Shown here: piece after piece, positions 56,856 to 64,000 of the stretch
Position numbering within the stretch: the first letter of the stretch is position 1
Layout of the letters: every line of letters begins with the position of its first letter
Assembly (NCBI RefSeq): GCF_003390885.1
Contig: NZ_QMEL01000004.1
Coordinates: 124,001-188,000 of the forward strand
Direction of reading: 5' to 3'
Length of the DNA: 64,000 nt
From: Pelagibacterium sediminicola
GTDB lineage: Bacteria; Pseudomonadota; Alphaproteobacteria; Rhizobiales; Devosiaceae
Made by a program: the position numbers and the translations under genes
The notes under the pieces: generated by a model
Databases searched by the model: none
The model's input: the letters and a program-made list of their open reading frames with translations, nothing else
What the model was told of the DNA's origin: nothing

Positions 56856-59800
56856 TGCGCTGCCTCCGCAGTCCGGGTTTCAGGCCGGTCGAGCCAGTCG
56901 ACCTTTTGCAGTTTGCGCACGATCACGAACTCGTCGCGGTTGGACCCCACGGTGCCGTAATAGTTGAAGCCATAGGCAAGCTGGGCGTAGCCGCCGATCA
57001 TGTGGGTCGGCTTCAGCACGGTGCGGGTGACGGAATTGTGGATGCCCCCACGCTTGCCGGTCACCTGGCTGCCGGGCGTGTTTATGATCTTTTCCTGTGC
57101 GTGATACATGAACATGGAGCCGTCTTTCATGCGCTGGCTGACGACCGCGCGCGCGGTGATGGCGCCATTGATGTTGAAGACTTCGACCCAGTCGTTATCG
57201 ACCAGCCCCGCCGTCCTGGCGTCGGCTTCGGAAATCCACACCACCGGCCCGCCCCGGTTGAGGGTCAGCATCAAAAGGTTGTCCGTATAGGTAGAATGGA
57301 TGCCCCATTTCTGGTGCGGGGTCAGAAAATTCAGCACCACATGCGGCTCGTCGGGTTCCAGCGTCTGCCGGACGGCCTTCCCCACCGTCTTGAGATCCAC
57401 CGGCGGACGCCAGGTGACGAAGCCCTCTCCAAACGCCCGCATCCACTCGTGGTCCTGATAGAGCTGCTGACGGCCGGTGACTGTGCGCCATGGGATCAAT
57501 TCGTGCACATTGGTCCATCCTGCATTATAGCAGACCTCCTCGCTTTCGATACCTGACCAGGTGGGGGAGGAGATGATCTTGCGCGGCTGGGCGGCGATGT
57601 CGCGGAAGCGGATTTTCTCGTCCTGCTTGACCGCGGCCAGATGCCTGTGGTCCTTCCCGGTCGCCTTGCCCAGTGCATCCCATGCCTTGACCGCCACCTC
57701 GCCATTGGTTTCGGGCGCCAGCATCAGGATCATCTCGGCGGCGTCGATTGCCGTGTCCAGGCGAGCCATCCCCTTGGTCGCGCCCTCCTCGGTAACGGTG
57801 CCGTTCAGGGCCCTGAGATGGTGGACTTCCTCTTTTGTGTCCCAGGCGATGCCCTTCCCGCCATTGCCGATCTTTTCCATCAATGGCCCGATGGCGGTGA
57901 AGCGCTTGTAAAGGTTGGGATAGTCGCGCTCCACCGCGATATAGGCAGGCGCGGTCCGGCCGGGGATCAGTTCGCACTCGCCCCGCTTCCAGTCGCGTAC
58001 CGCGTCCTGCGCCAGTTCACCGGGACTATCGTGCTGCAAGGGCAGTTGCACCACATCGCTCTCGACGCCGAGGGTTTCCGGAGCCACTTCGGAGAATTTC
58101 TTTGCGATCGCCTTGAAGATTTCCCAGTCGCTCTTTGATTCATAGGCCGGGTCCACGGCCGCCTGCAGCGGGTGGATGAAAGGGTGCATGTCGGACGTGT
58201 TCATGTCGTCCTTTTCGTACCAGCTCGCGGTGGGCAGTACGATGTCGGCGTAAACGGCGGTGGTCGACATGCGGAAGTCGATGGTGACCAGAAGGTCGAG
58301 CTTTCCTTCCGGCGCCTTGTCGTGCCACACCGCCTCAACCGGCTTCATGCGGCCTTCCGCACCCAGATCCTTGCCTTGCACGCCATGATCGGTGCCGAGC
58401 AGGTATTTGAGGAAATATTCATGTCCCTTGCCGGACGAACCGAGCAGGTTGGACCGCCAGACGAAAAGATTCCGGGGCCAGTTTTCCGGTGCATCCGGGT
58501 CCTCGCAGGACATTTGCAATTCGCCCGATTTCAGCCGTTCGGCCACATAGGCCTGAACCTCGACGCCCGCCGCCTTTGCCGCGCGGGCCACCTCCAGCGG
58601 ATTGGTCTTGAGTTGCGGGGCGGAAGGCAGCCAGCCCATCCGCTCGGCACGTATGTTGTAGTCGATCAGGCTGAGCTGGCGCCAATCGCCTGCGGGCGCT
58701 GTCGGCGAAAGGATTTCGGCGGCGCTCACCGTCTCGTAGCGCCATTGGCCGGTGTGAGCGTAAAAAGCGCTCGTCGAATTCATGTGGCGCGGCGGGCGCG
58801 CCCAGTCGAGGGCGAAGGCCAGCGGGGTCCAGCCCGTTTGCGGACGCAGTTTTTCCTGCCCCACATAGTGTGCCCAACCACCGCCCGATTGCCCCACGCA
58901 ACCGCACATCACCAGCATGTTGATGACCGCGCGGTAATTCATGTCCATATTAAACCAGTGGTTCATTCCCGCACCGATGATGACCATCGAGCGGCCATTG
59001 GTCTTTTCGGCGTTGGCGGCGAATTCACGGGCGACCTGGATGATCTTGTCGCGGCGCACGCCGGTTATGCGCTCCGCCCAGGCCGGTGTGAACGGTACGT
59101 CCGCATCGTAATCCGAGGCGACGTGGTCGCCACCCAGGCCACGGTCGAGGCTGTAATTGGCGCACAAAAGATCGAACACGGTGGTGACCAGCACTTCCTC
59201 GCCGTCCGCCAGCCTGAGTCGCCGCACCGGCACCTTTCGGGTCAGTACATCGCCACGGTCGTCGATCTCGAAGCCATTCGCGGCGGAGCCGCCGAAGTAG
59301 GGGAAATCGACGCGCGCCACCTCGTCGTGGTCGTCTTCAAGGATCAGGCTCAGCTTGAGACGCACGTCACGGCCGGCCGCCTTCTCTTCGAGGTTCCAGC
59401 GACCGGTCTCCATGTCCTTGTCCCCCGAGGTGCCGGTCTCGGCCACCCCCGCCTCCTTGACCGGAGCAACGCCTCCTCCCGCCGTCCAGCGATAGCCGAT
59501 CGAGCCGTTCGGCGCGACGAGGTCGCCGCTGATTTCGTCGATGGCCACGGTCTTCCATTCGGGATTGCCGTGCTCACCGAGTGCGCCGGGCAGGTCCGCG
59601 GCCCGCAACTGCCGCCCCGGCACCAGCCGCTCGCCCTGCCGATCGAGCCGCACCAGCATCGGCATATCGGAATATTTGCGGCAGTAGTCCTCGAAATAGG
59701 GAACCTGCCGGTCGAGGTGGAACTCGCGCAGGATGACGTGACCGAAAGCCATGCCCAGGGCCGCGTCGGTGCCCTGCTTGGCATTGAGCCAGATATCGGC

Positions 59801-60673
59801 GAATTTGGCGGCTTCCGAATAATCCGGGCAGATGACGGCACTCTTGGTGCCCTTGTAGCGCACTTCGGTATAAAAATGCGCATCGGGCGTGCGCGTCTGC
59901 GGTACGTTCGACCCCCACAGGAGCAGGTAGCCGGCATTGTACCAATCAGCGGATTCGGGGACGTCGGTCTGTTCGCCCCAGGTCTGGGGACTGGCCGGGG
60001 GCAGATCGCAATACCAGTCGTAAAAGGACATGCAGGTGCCGCCGAGCAGGGACAGATAGCGCGTACCCGCCGCATAGGAGACCATCGACATAGCCGGGAT
60101 CGGCGAAAAGCCGAACACCCGGTCGGGGCCGTATTTCCGCGTCGTATAGGCGTTGGCGGCTGCCACGATCTCCGTCGCCTCATCCCAGCTTGCCCGCACG
60201 AAGCCGCCCCTGCCGCGAATGCGCGTATAGCTTTCGCGCGCCGCCGGATCGTCCTGGATCGCCGTCCAGGCCTCGATCGGGCTCATCGTCTTGCGCTTTT
60301 CGCGCCATAGCCGCATCAGACGGCCCCGAATGAGCGGCGTCTTCACCCGGTTGGCGCTATAAAGATACCAGCTATACGAAGCGCCGCGTGCGCAGCCGCG
60401 CGGTTCATGATTGGGTAGATCGGGCCGCGTGCGCGGATAGTCGGTCTGCTGGGTCTCCCAGGTGACGATCCCCGATTTGACGTAGATTTTCCACGAACAC
60501 GAGCCGGTGCAGTTCACCCCATGGGTGGAACGCACGATCTTGTCGTGCTGCCACCGCCGGCGGTAGACGTCTTCCCAGTCACGGTTCTCGATGGTCGTCT
60601 GGCCATGCCCTTCAGCGAACGTGTCCTTGCGCAAGGAGGTCAGGAAGTTCAGTCGGTCCAGCAAGTGGCTCAT
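56852..60673 (-). CDS. narG: Respiratory nitrate reductase alpha subunit NarG
   Basis: NarG reduces nitrate to nitrite at a molybdo-bis-MGD centre in the cytoplasm. The 1273-residue protein (E. coli 1247) has the N-terminal FS0 site THGVNCTGSCSWKIY with histidine as one cluster ligand and the last cysteine in PRGCARGASYSW, then the Mo-coordinating aspartate region YDWYCDLPPASPQTWGEQTD. Homology continues through MIIGAGMNHWFNMDMNYRA to the C-terminal cofactor-binding barrel. There is no signal peptide, as expected for the membrane-bound Nar enzyme facing inward. It follows narK by 15 bases. Confidence 0.98.
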   Translation of the reverse strand: MSHLLDRLNFLTSLRKDTFAEGHGQTTIENRDWEDVYRRRWQHDKIVRSTHGVNCTGSCSWKIYVKSGIVTWETQQTDYPRTRPDLPNHEPRGCARGASYSWYLYSANRVKTPLIRGRLMRLWREKRKTMSPIEAWTAIQDDPAARESYTRIRGRGGFVRASWDEATEIVAAANAYTTRKYGPDRVFGFSPIPAMSMVSYAAGTRYLSLLGGTCMSFYDWYCDLPPASPQTWGEQTDVPESADWYNAGYLLLWGSNVPQTRTPDAHFYTEVRYKGTKSAVICPDYSEAAKFADIWLNAKQGTDAALGMAFGHVILREFHLDRQVPYFEDYCRKYSDMPMLVRLDRQGERLVPGRQLRAADLPGALGEHGNPEWKTVAIDEISGDLVAPNGSIGYRWTAGGGVAPVKEAGVAETGTSGDKDMETGRWNLEEKAAGRDVRLKLSLILEDDHDEVARVDFPYFGGSAANGFEIDDRGDVLTRKVPVRRLRLADGEEVLVTTVFDLLCANYSLDRGLGGDHVASDYDADVPFTPAWAERITGVRRDKIIQVAREFAANAEKTNGRSMVIIGAGMNHWFNMDMNYRAVINMLVMCGCVGQSGGGWAHYVGQEKLRPQTGWTPLAFALDWARPPRHMNSTSAFYAHTGQWRYETVSAAEILSPTAPAGDWRQLSLIDYNIRAERMGWLPSAPQLKTNPLEVARAAKAAGVEVQAYVAERLKSGELQMSCEDPDAPENWPRNLFVWRSNLLGSSGKGHEYFLKYLLGTDHGVQGKDLGAEGRMKPVEAVWHDKAPEGKLDLLVTIDFRMSTTAVYADIVLPTASWYEKDDMNTSDMHPFIHPLQAAVDPAYESKSDWEIFKAIAKKFSEVAPETLGVESDVVQLPLQHDSPGELAQDAVRDWKRGECELIPGRTAPAYIAVERDYPNLYKRFTAIGPLMEKIGNGGKGIAWDTKEEVHHLRALNGTVTEEGATKGMARLDTAIDAAEMILMLAPETNGEVAVKAWDALGKATGKDHRHLAAVKQDEKIRFRDIAAQPRKIISSPTWSGIESEEVCYNAGWTNVHELIPWRTVTGRQQLYQDHEWMRAFGEGFVTWRPPVDLKTVGKAVRQTLEPDEPHVVLNFLTPHQKWGIHSTYTDNLLMLTLNRGGPVVWISEADARTAGLVDNDWVEVFNINGAITARAVVSQRMKDGSMFMYHAQEKIINTPGSQVTGKRGGIHNSVTRTVLKPTHMIGGYAQLAYGFNYYGTVGSNRDEFVIVRKLQKVDWLDRPETRTAEAAQ

Positions 60674-60688
60674 GGCCGTCTCCTCGAT

Positions 60689-63406
60689 TTATTGCGCAGG
60701 AATGGGGGCTGTGCCTGCCCGCCCCCGCTCGATGTCATGCAGCAGGCCGCCGCGGCGCGTATAGACGGCCCAGGTGACGGCCAGGCACAGGCCGTAAAAG
60801 ACAAGGAACGCCCAGAGGGCCGCCAGCGGTGCTCCCGTCAACTCGATCGACGAGCCATAGGCTTTCGGGATGAAGAACCCGCCATAGCCGCCGATGGCGC
60901 TGGTAAAAGCGACGATCGCCGCCGCCTCGCGGTCGGACCGGCGGCGGCGATCGGCCATGTCCTCGTGGGGATAAAGGCGGGCGATCTCCTTGCGCATGAT
61001 GACGGGGATCATCTGGAAGGTCGAGGAATTGCCGATCCCGCTGAAAAAGAACAGCGCCATGAAGCCCGCAAAAAAGACGGCAAAGGATGCGCTCTCCAAC
61101 CCCCAGATCACGACCAGCACCGCAGCGATCATTCCGGCAAACACCCAGAAAGTGACCCGCCCGCCGCCCACCCTGTCGGCCAGCCGGCCGCTTCCGGCGC
61201 GGCTGAGCGCACCGATCAAGGGACCCAGAAACACAAATTGCAGCGCATCTATCTCCGGGAAGGCCAGGCCCGAAAGCAGCGGAAAGCCCGCCGAATAACC
61301 GATGAAGGAGCCGAAGGTGCCAACATAGAGCAGGCACATCACCCAGTTCTGGGTGCGCGTGAAGATCACCGCCTGTTCGCGAAAACTGGCGCGCGCATCG
61401 GTGAGGTCGTTCATCCCCAGCCATGCCGCCGCCGTCGATGCCAGGATGAAGGGCACCCAGATGAAACCGGCGTTCTGCATCCAGATGTGGCTGCCGTCCG
61501 GCAATTCCTGCGGGACCCCGCCAAGCGCACCAAACACCCCGGCCGTGATGGCCAGCGGCACCAGAAACTGCATGAGCGAGACGCCCAGATTGCCCAGCCC
61601 CGCATTCAGCCCCATGGCGTGCCCCTTTTCGGCCTGCGGGAAAAAGAAGCTGATATTGGCCATGGACGAGGCGAAATTGCCGCCACCAAGACCGCACAGC
61701 AGCGCCAGCACCACAAAGATCAGATAGGGCGTGGACGGGTCCTGCACCGCATAGCCGATGCCCATGGCCGGGATCAGCAAAGAAGCCGTGGACAGCGTGG
61801 TCCACAGGCGGCCGCCGAAGATCGGCACCATGAAGCTATAGAAGATGCGCAAGGTCGCGCCCGAGAGGGCCGGCAATGCCGCCAGCCAGAAAAGCTGGTC
61901 CTGGCTGAAGTCGAAGCCGATGGAAGGCAATTGCGCCACAACCACCGACCACACCATCCATACCGCAAAGGCGAATACCAGCGCCGGGATTGAGACCCAC
62001 AGATTGCGCCGTGCGATGCGACGGCCCGTATCGTTCCAGAATTGCGGGTCCTCGGGCCGCCAGTCGTCGATCACATGGGGCATGACCGTACGTTCGGGAT
62101 CATGGACTTCCGCAAGTTCTGGAAAGTTGGGCAGCCGGTCGAGAGCCGCGCCCTGCGCCTGGCGCTCCATGACTCGGATGGAAAGATGCATCCAGCCCAG
62201 CGATACGGCCACGATCGCGAGCAGCAGCACGAAGGCCGAGGTCCATATCCCGGTCACATCGAGCAGCGCACCGAAGACGATAGGCAGGATAAAGCCGCCC
62301 AGCCCGCCGATCATCCCGACCAGCCCGCCCACCGAACCTACATGTTTCGGATAGTAGATCGGGATATGCCGGAAGACGGCCGCTTTGCCCAGGCTCATGA
62401 AAAAGCCGAGCCCGAAAAGGGTCGCAACAAACGGCCACAGGCCCATCTCGGTCGAAAAGGCGATCGGCCCGTCCTTGCCGCGGATCACGTAATGCGTGGG
62501 CGGATAGGACAGCATGAAGAGGAACAGGAGCGAAAAGCCCAGCGTCCAGTACATGACGGCGCGAGCGCCGAACCTGTCCGACAGCACTCCGCCATAGGCG
62601 CGAAAGACGCTGGCGGCAAGGCTGAAGATGGCGGCGGCGATACCAGCCGTGCGGACGTCCACGCCATAAACCTGCACGAGATAGTAAGGCAGCCACAGGG
62701 CCAGCGCGACGAACCCGCCGAAAACGAAGAAATAATAAAGTGAGAAGCGCCAGACCTGAAGGTTCTTGAGCGGCGCGAACTGCTCGGCAAGGCTGGGTGT
62801 TGCAATGCCTTGGGCGCGCCGGGCCGTGAACTCGGGATCGTCCTTGGCCAGAAGGTAGAATATGATGCCCATGGCGGCGATGACCGCTGCCCATAGCTCC
62901 GCAACGCCATGCCAGCCCCAGGCGACCAGGGCGAAGGGGGCCAGAAACGTCGTCAGCGCCGCACCCGCATTGCCCATGCCGAAAACCCCGAGCGCCGTCC
63001 CCTGCCGCGCCTGCGGATACCATTTGGTGACATAGGCGACCCCGATGATGAAGGACCCCCCCGCCAGGCCGACGCCAAGCGCGGCCAGCAGAAAGGTCGG
63101 ATAGCTATGGGCCCAGGTCAGGGCATAGGTCGCGGCGCCGGTCAGGAGCATCTGGGCGGCGAACACCAGCCGCCCGCCATAGCGCTCGGTCCAGACCCCG
63201 AGGATCAGCCTGGTCAGCGAGCCGGTCAGCACTGGCGTCGCGATCAGAACGCCATATTCGAGCTCGGTAAGCCCCAGTTCGTCCTTGATGGACAGGCCGA
63301 TGATGGAAAAAAGCGTCCAGACGGCAAAGCACAACGTAAAGGCGATGGTGCTCAGCCAAAGGGCCCTTTGCTGATCGCTGCGGCTCGGTGTCGTATGGCC
63401 TGCCAT
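60689..63406 (-). CDS. narK: Fused nitrate/nitrite transporter NarK (NarK1-NarK2)
   Basis: The 905-residue protein is two complete major facilitator transporters in one chain, joined near residues 415-465 by a cytoplasmic linker (FPELAEVHDPERTVMPHVID). The first half (WTLFSIIGLSIKDELGLTE) is of the NarK1 nitrate/proton symporter type. The second half (WMVWSVVVAQLPSIGFDFSQ, with GLGGGNFASSMANISFFFP) is of the NarK2 nitrate/nitrite exchanger type. Fused NarK is known in Paracoccus and relatives. It heads the nar operon and brings nitrate in and nitrite out. Confidence 0.96.
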   Translation of the reverse strand: MAGHTTPSRSDQQRALWLSTIAFTLCFAVWTLFSIIGLSIKDELGLTELEYGVLIATPVLTGSLTRLILGVWTERYGGRLVFAAQMLLTGAATYALTWAHSYPTFLLAALGVGLAGGSFIIGVAYVTKWYPQARQGTALGVFGMGNAGAALTTFLAPFALVAWGWHGVAELWAAVIAAMGIIFYLLAKDDPEFTARRAQGIATPSLAEQFAPLKNLQVWRFSLYYFFVFGGFVALALWLPYYLVQVYGVDVRTAGIAAAIFSLAASVFRAYGGVLSDRFGARAVMYWTLGFSLLFLFMLSYPPTHYVIRGKDGPIAFSTEMGLWPFVATLFGLGFFMSLGKAAVFRHIPIYYPKHVGSVGGLVGMIGGLGGFILPIVFGALLDVTGIWTSAFVLLLAIVAVSLGWMHLSIRVMERQAQGAALDRLPNFPELAEVHDPERTVMPHVIDDWRPEDPQFWNDTGRRIARRNLWVSIPALVFAFAVWMVWSVVVAQLPSIGFDFSQDQLFWLAALPALSGATLRIFYSFMVPIFGGRLWTTLSTASLLIPAMGIGYAVQDPSTPYLIFVVLALLCGLGGGNFASSMANISFFFPQAEKGHAMGLNAGLGNLGVSLMQFLVPLAITAGVFGALGGVPQELPDGSHIWMQNAGFIWVPFILASTAAAWLGMNDLTDARASFREQAVIFTRTQNWVMCLLYVGTFGSFIGYSAGFPLLSGLAFPEIDALQFVFLGPLIGALSRAGSGRLADRVGGGRVTFWVFAGMIAAVLVVIWGLESASFAVFFAGFMALFFFSGIGNSSTFQMIPVIMRKEIARLYPHEDMADRRRRSDREAAAIVAFTSAIGGYGGFFIPKAYGSSIELTGAPLAALWAFLVFYGLCLAVTWAVYTRRGGLLHDIERGRAGTAPIPAQ

Positions 63407-63485
63407 GGTTTGGCTCCCGATCGGATTCCACCTGCTGGATAAGCGAACTCATGAACAGGGAAACACGCGCGGCGGCGACAGGTCG

Positions 63486-63499
63486 TTGACTTGGGTCAA
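63486..63499. promoter_or_regulatory. FNR/NarR-type box upstream of narK
   Basis: TTGAC-TTGG-GTCAA is a perfect palindrome close to the FNR consensus TTGAT-N4-ATCAA, about 86 bases before the narK ATG. The changed T-to-C position fits sites for CRP/FNR relatives such as NarR or DNR. It probably activates narKGHJI without oxygen. Confidence 0.7.
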
Positions 63500-63618
63500 T
63501 TGTATTGAAGTCCGGCCGGCCGTCCGACCATTTCAGTGAAACACCAGGGTTTTAGGGTATATCCGAACATTCACATGGTTGATGCACCCGCTACAATTGA
63601 CATTGTTGCATCACCGGA

Positions 63619-63632
63619 TTGATAAATATCAA
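63619..63632. promoter_or_regulatory. Consensus FNR box upstream of the CRP/FNR regulator gene
   Basis: TTGATAAATATCAA matches the FNR consensus exactly and is a perfect palindrome, centred 35 bases before the ATG at 63661. It suggests oxygen control by FNR/FnrL of the regulator, or autoregulation. Confidence 0.75.
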
Positions 63633-63660
63633 TTCTTGTGGCACCCGGAGAGCCGTTTCC

Positions 63661-64000
63661 ATGAATGCCAGCGAAAAGCCGAGTCTGCGGCGCCTGCCGC
63701 TGTTTCGCGAAATGACGACGCCGACTTTCGACAGCCTGATGAAACTCGCCTACTCCCAGTCCTTTCCCCCACGGCTGGAGTTGATCCGGCAGGGCGAATA
63801 TGCCGACTTCCTGCACGTCCTGATCAAGGGATCGGTCGAACTGCGCGCGGCGTGGAACGGGCGCAGCACGGTGATGGGCGTTGTCCAGCCGGTTTCGACC
63901 TTCATTCTGGCGGCCTGCGTCCGTAATGCGCCCTATCTGATGTCCGCCCGCACGCTGGAACGTGCGACGATCGTCATGGTCCCGGCCGCCGATGTGCGCG
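63661..64000 (+). CDS. CRP/FNR family regulator (NarR-like), N-terminal part
   Basis: The first 113 codons are in the window. They encode a cyclic-nucleotide-binding-type sensor domain (LRRLPLFREMTTPTFDSLMK, FPPRLELIRQGEYADFLHVL, IKGSVELRAAWNGRSTVMGV). FNR-type iron-sulfur cysteines are absent: the only cysteine is in LAACVRN. This fits NarR/DNR-like sensors rather than FNR. GGAGAG lies eight bases before the ATG. The divergent position from narK matches narR in Paracoccus. The DNA-binding part lies beyond the window. Confidence 0.85.
   Translation, partial: MNASEKPSLRRLPLFREMTTPTFDSLMKLAYSQSFPPRLELIRQGEYADFLHVLIKGSVELRAAWNGRSTVMGVVQPVSTFILAACVRNAPYLMSARTLERATIVMVPAADVR

Noticed and set aside
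58172-60310. Long open frame (712 codons) opposite narG
   Set aside because: The translation is low in recognisable structure and lies fully inside narG, whose catalytic motifs are complete.

Overview
The window is GC-rich (roughly 65%, by eye) DNA of an alphaproteobacterium, most likely order Hyphomicrobiales (Rhizobiales) and plausibly a Devosia/Pelagibacterium-type genome. The evidence is the circularly permuted two-piece tmRNA gene, an alpha-type SspB, the gene order rnpB / rsmH-ftsL-ftsI-murE-murF-mraY / ftsW-murG-murC / ddl-ftsQ-ftsA / ftsZ-lpxC-bamD-recN-ligA, and Rhizobiales-style palindromic intergenic repeats. The species assignment is inference.

Layout. 1-5.5 kb: start of miaA and divergent serB, then a minus-strand set thyA, GNAT acetyltransferase, folA, hflK-hflC and a DUF2065 protein. 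5.5-7.3 kb: a RelE-like toxin/Xre antitoxin pair transcribed away from ssrA (tmRNA), followed by sspB and a small ribbon-helix-helix protein. 7.5-24.2 kb: mixed housekeeping genes (AsmA family protein, UvrD-type helicase, prmA, aminopeptidase P, metF with an ArsR/methyltransferase regulator, a DUF2336 protein, oxyR, an unknown secreted protein). 24.2-47.7 kb: the division and cell-wall (dcw) cluster with its usual tail, all on the minus strand except an inserted hicAB module. 47.8-50.5 kb: vapBC, rnpB (RNase P RNA), a DjlA-like J-domain protein and an unknown membrane-anchored protein. 50.6-52.9 kb: an FdhF/YdeP-type molybdopterin oxidoreductase. 53-64 kb: a complete respiratory nitrate module, narK(fused K1-K2)-narG-narH-narJ-narI-ppiC, with FNR-type palindromes and a divergent CRP/FNR-family regulator that runs off the window.

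How the genes work together. The dcw genes make lipid-linked peptidoglycan precursors (MurC, E, F, MraY, MurG, Ddl) and build the divisome (FtsL, I, W, Q, A, Z). The cluster is incomplete: murD is absent between mraY and ftsW, murB is absent between murC and ddl, and mraZ is absent upstream of rsmH, and each gap is occupied by repeats or a toxin-antitoxin module. hicAB sits head-on between ftsA and ftsZ. The nar genes transport nitrate and reduce it at the membrane, and they are probably induced without oxygen through the FNR-type boxes.

Most notable points. (1) The RelE-like toxin promoter and the ssrA promoter share one palindromic -35 hexamer, have 17-base spacers and identical -10 boxes, and a 21-bp palindrome overlies the toxin promoter; this places a probable translation-blocking toxin in direct promoter competition with the ribosome-rescue RNA, with the SspB adaptor for tmRNA-tagged proteins immediately downstream. 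(2) The first ~430 bases of ligA are AT-rich (about 42% GC) and encode an atypical N-terminus, as in a mosaic gene. (3) A CTAG-ended composite repeat supplies the stop codons of serB, oxyR, ydeP and ppiC. (4) The ArsR/methyltransferase regulator next to metF has a perfect 20-bp palindrome over its promoter.
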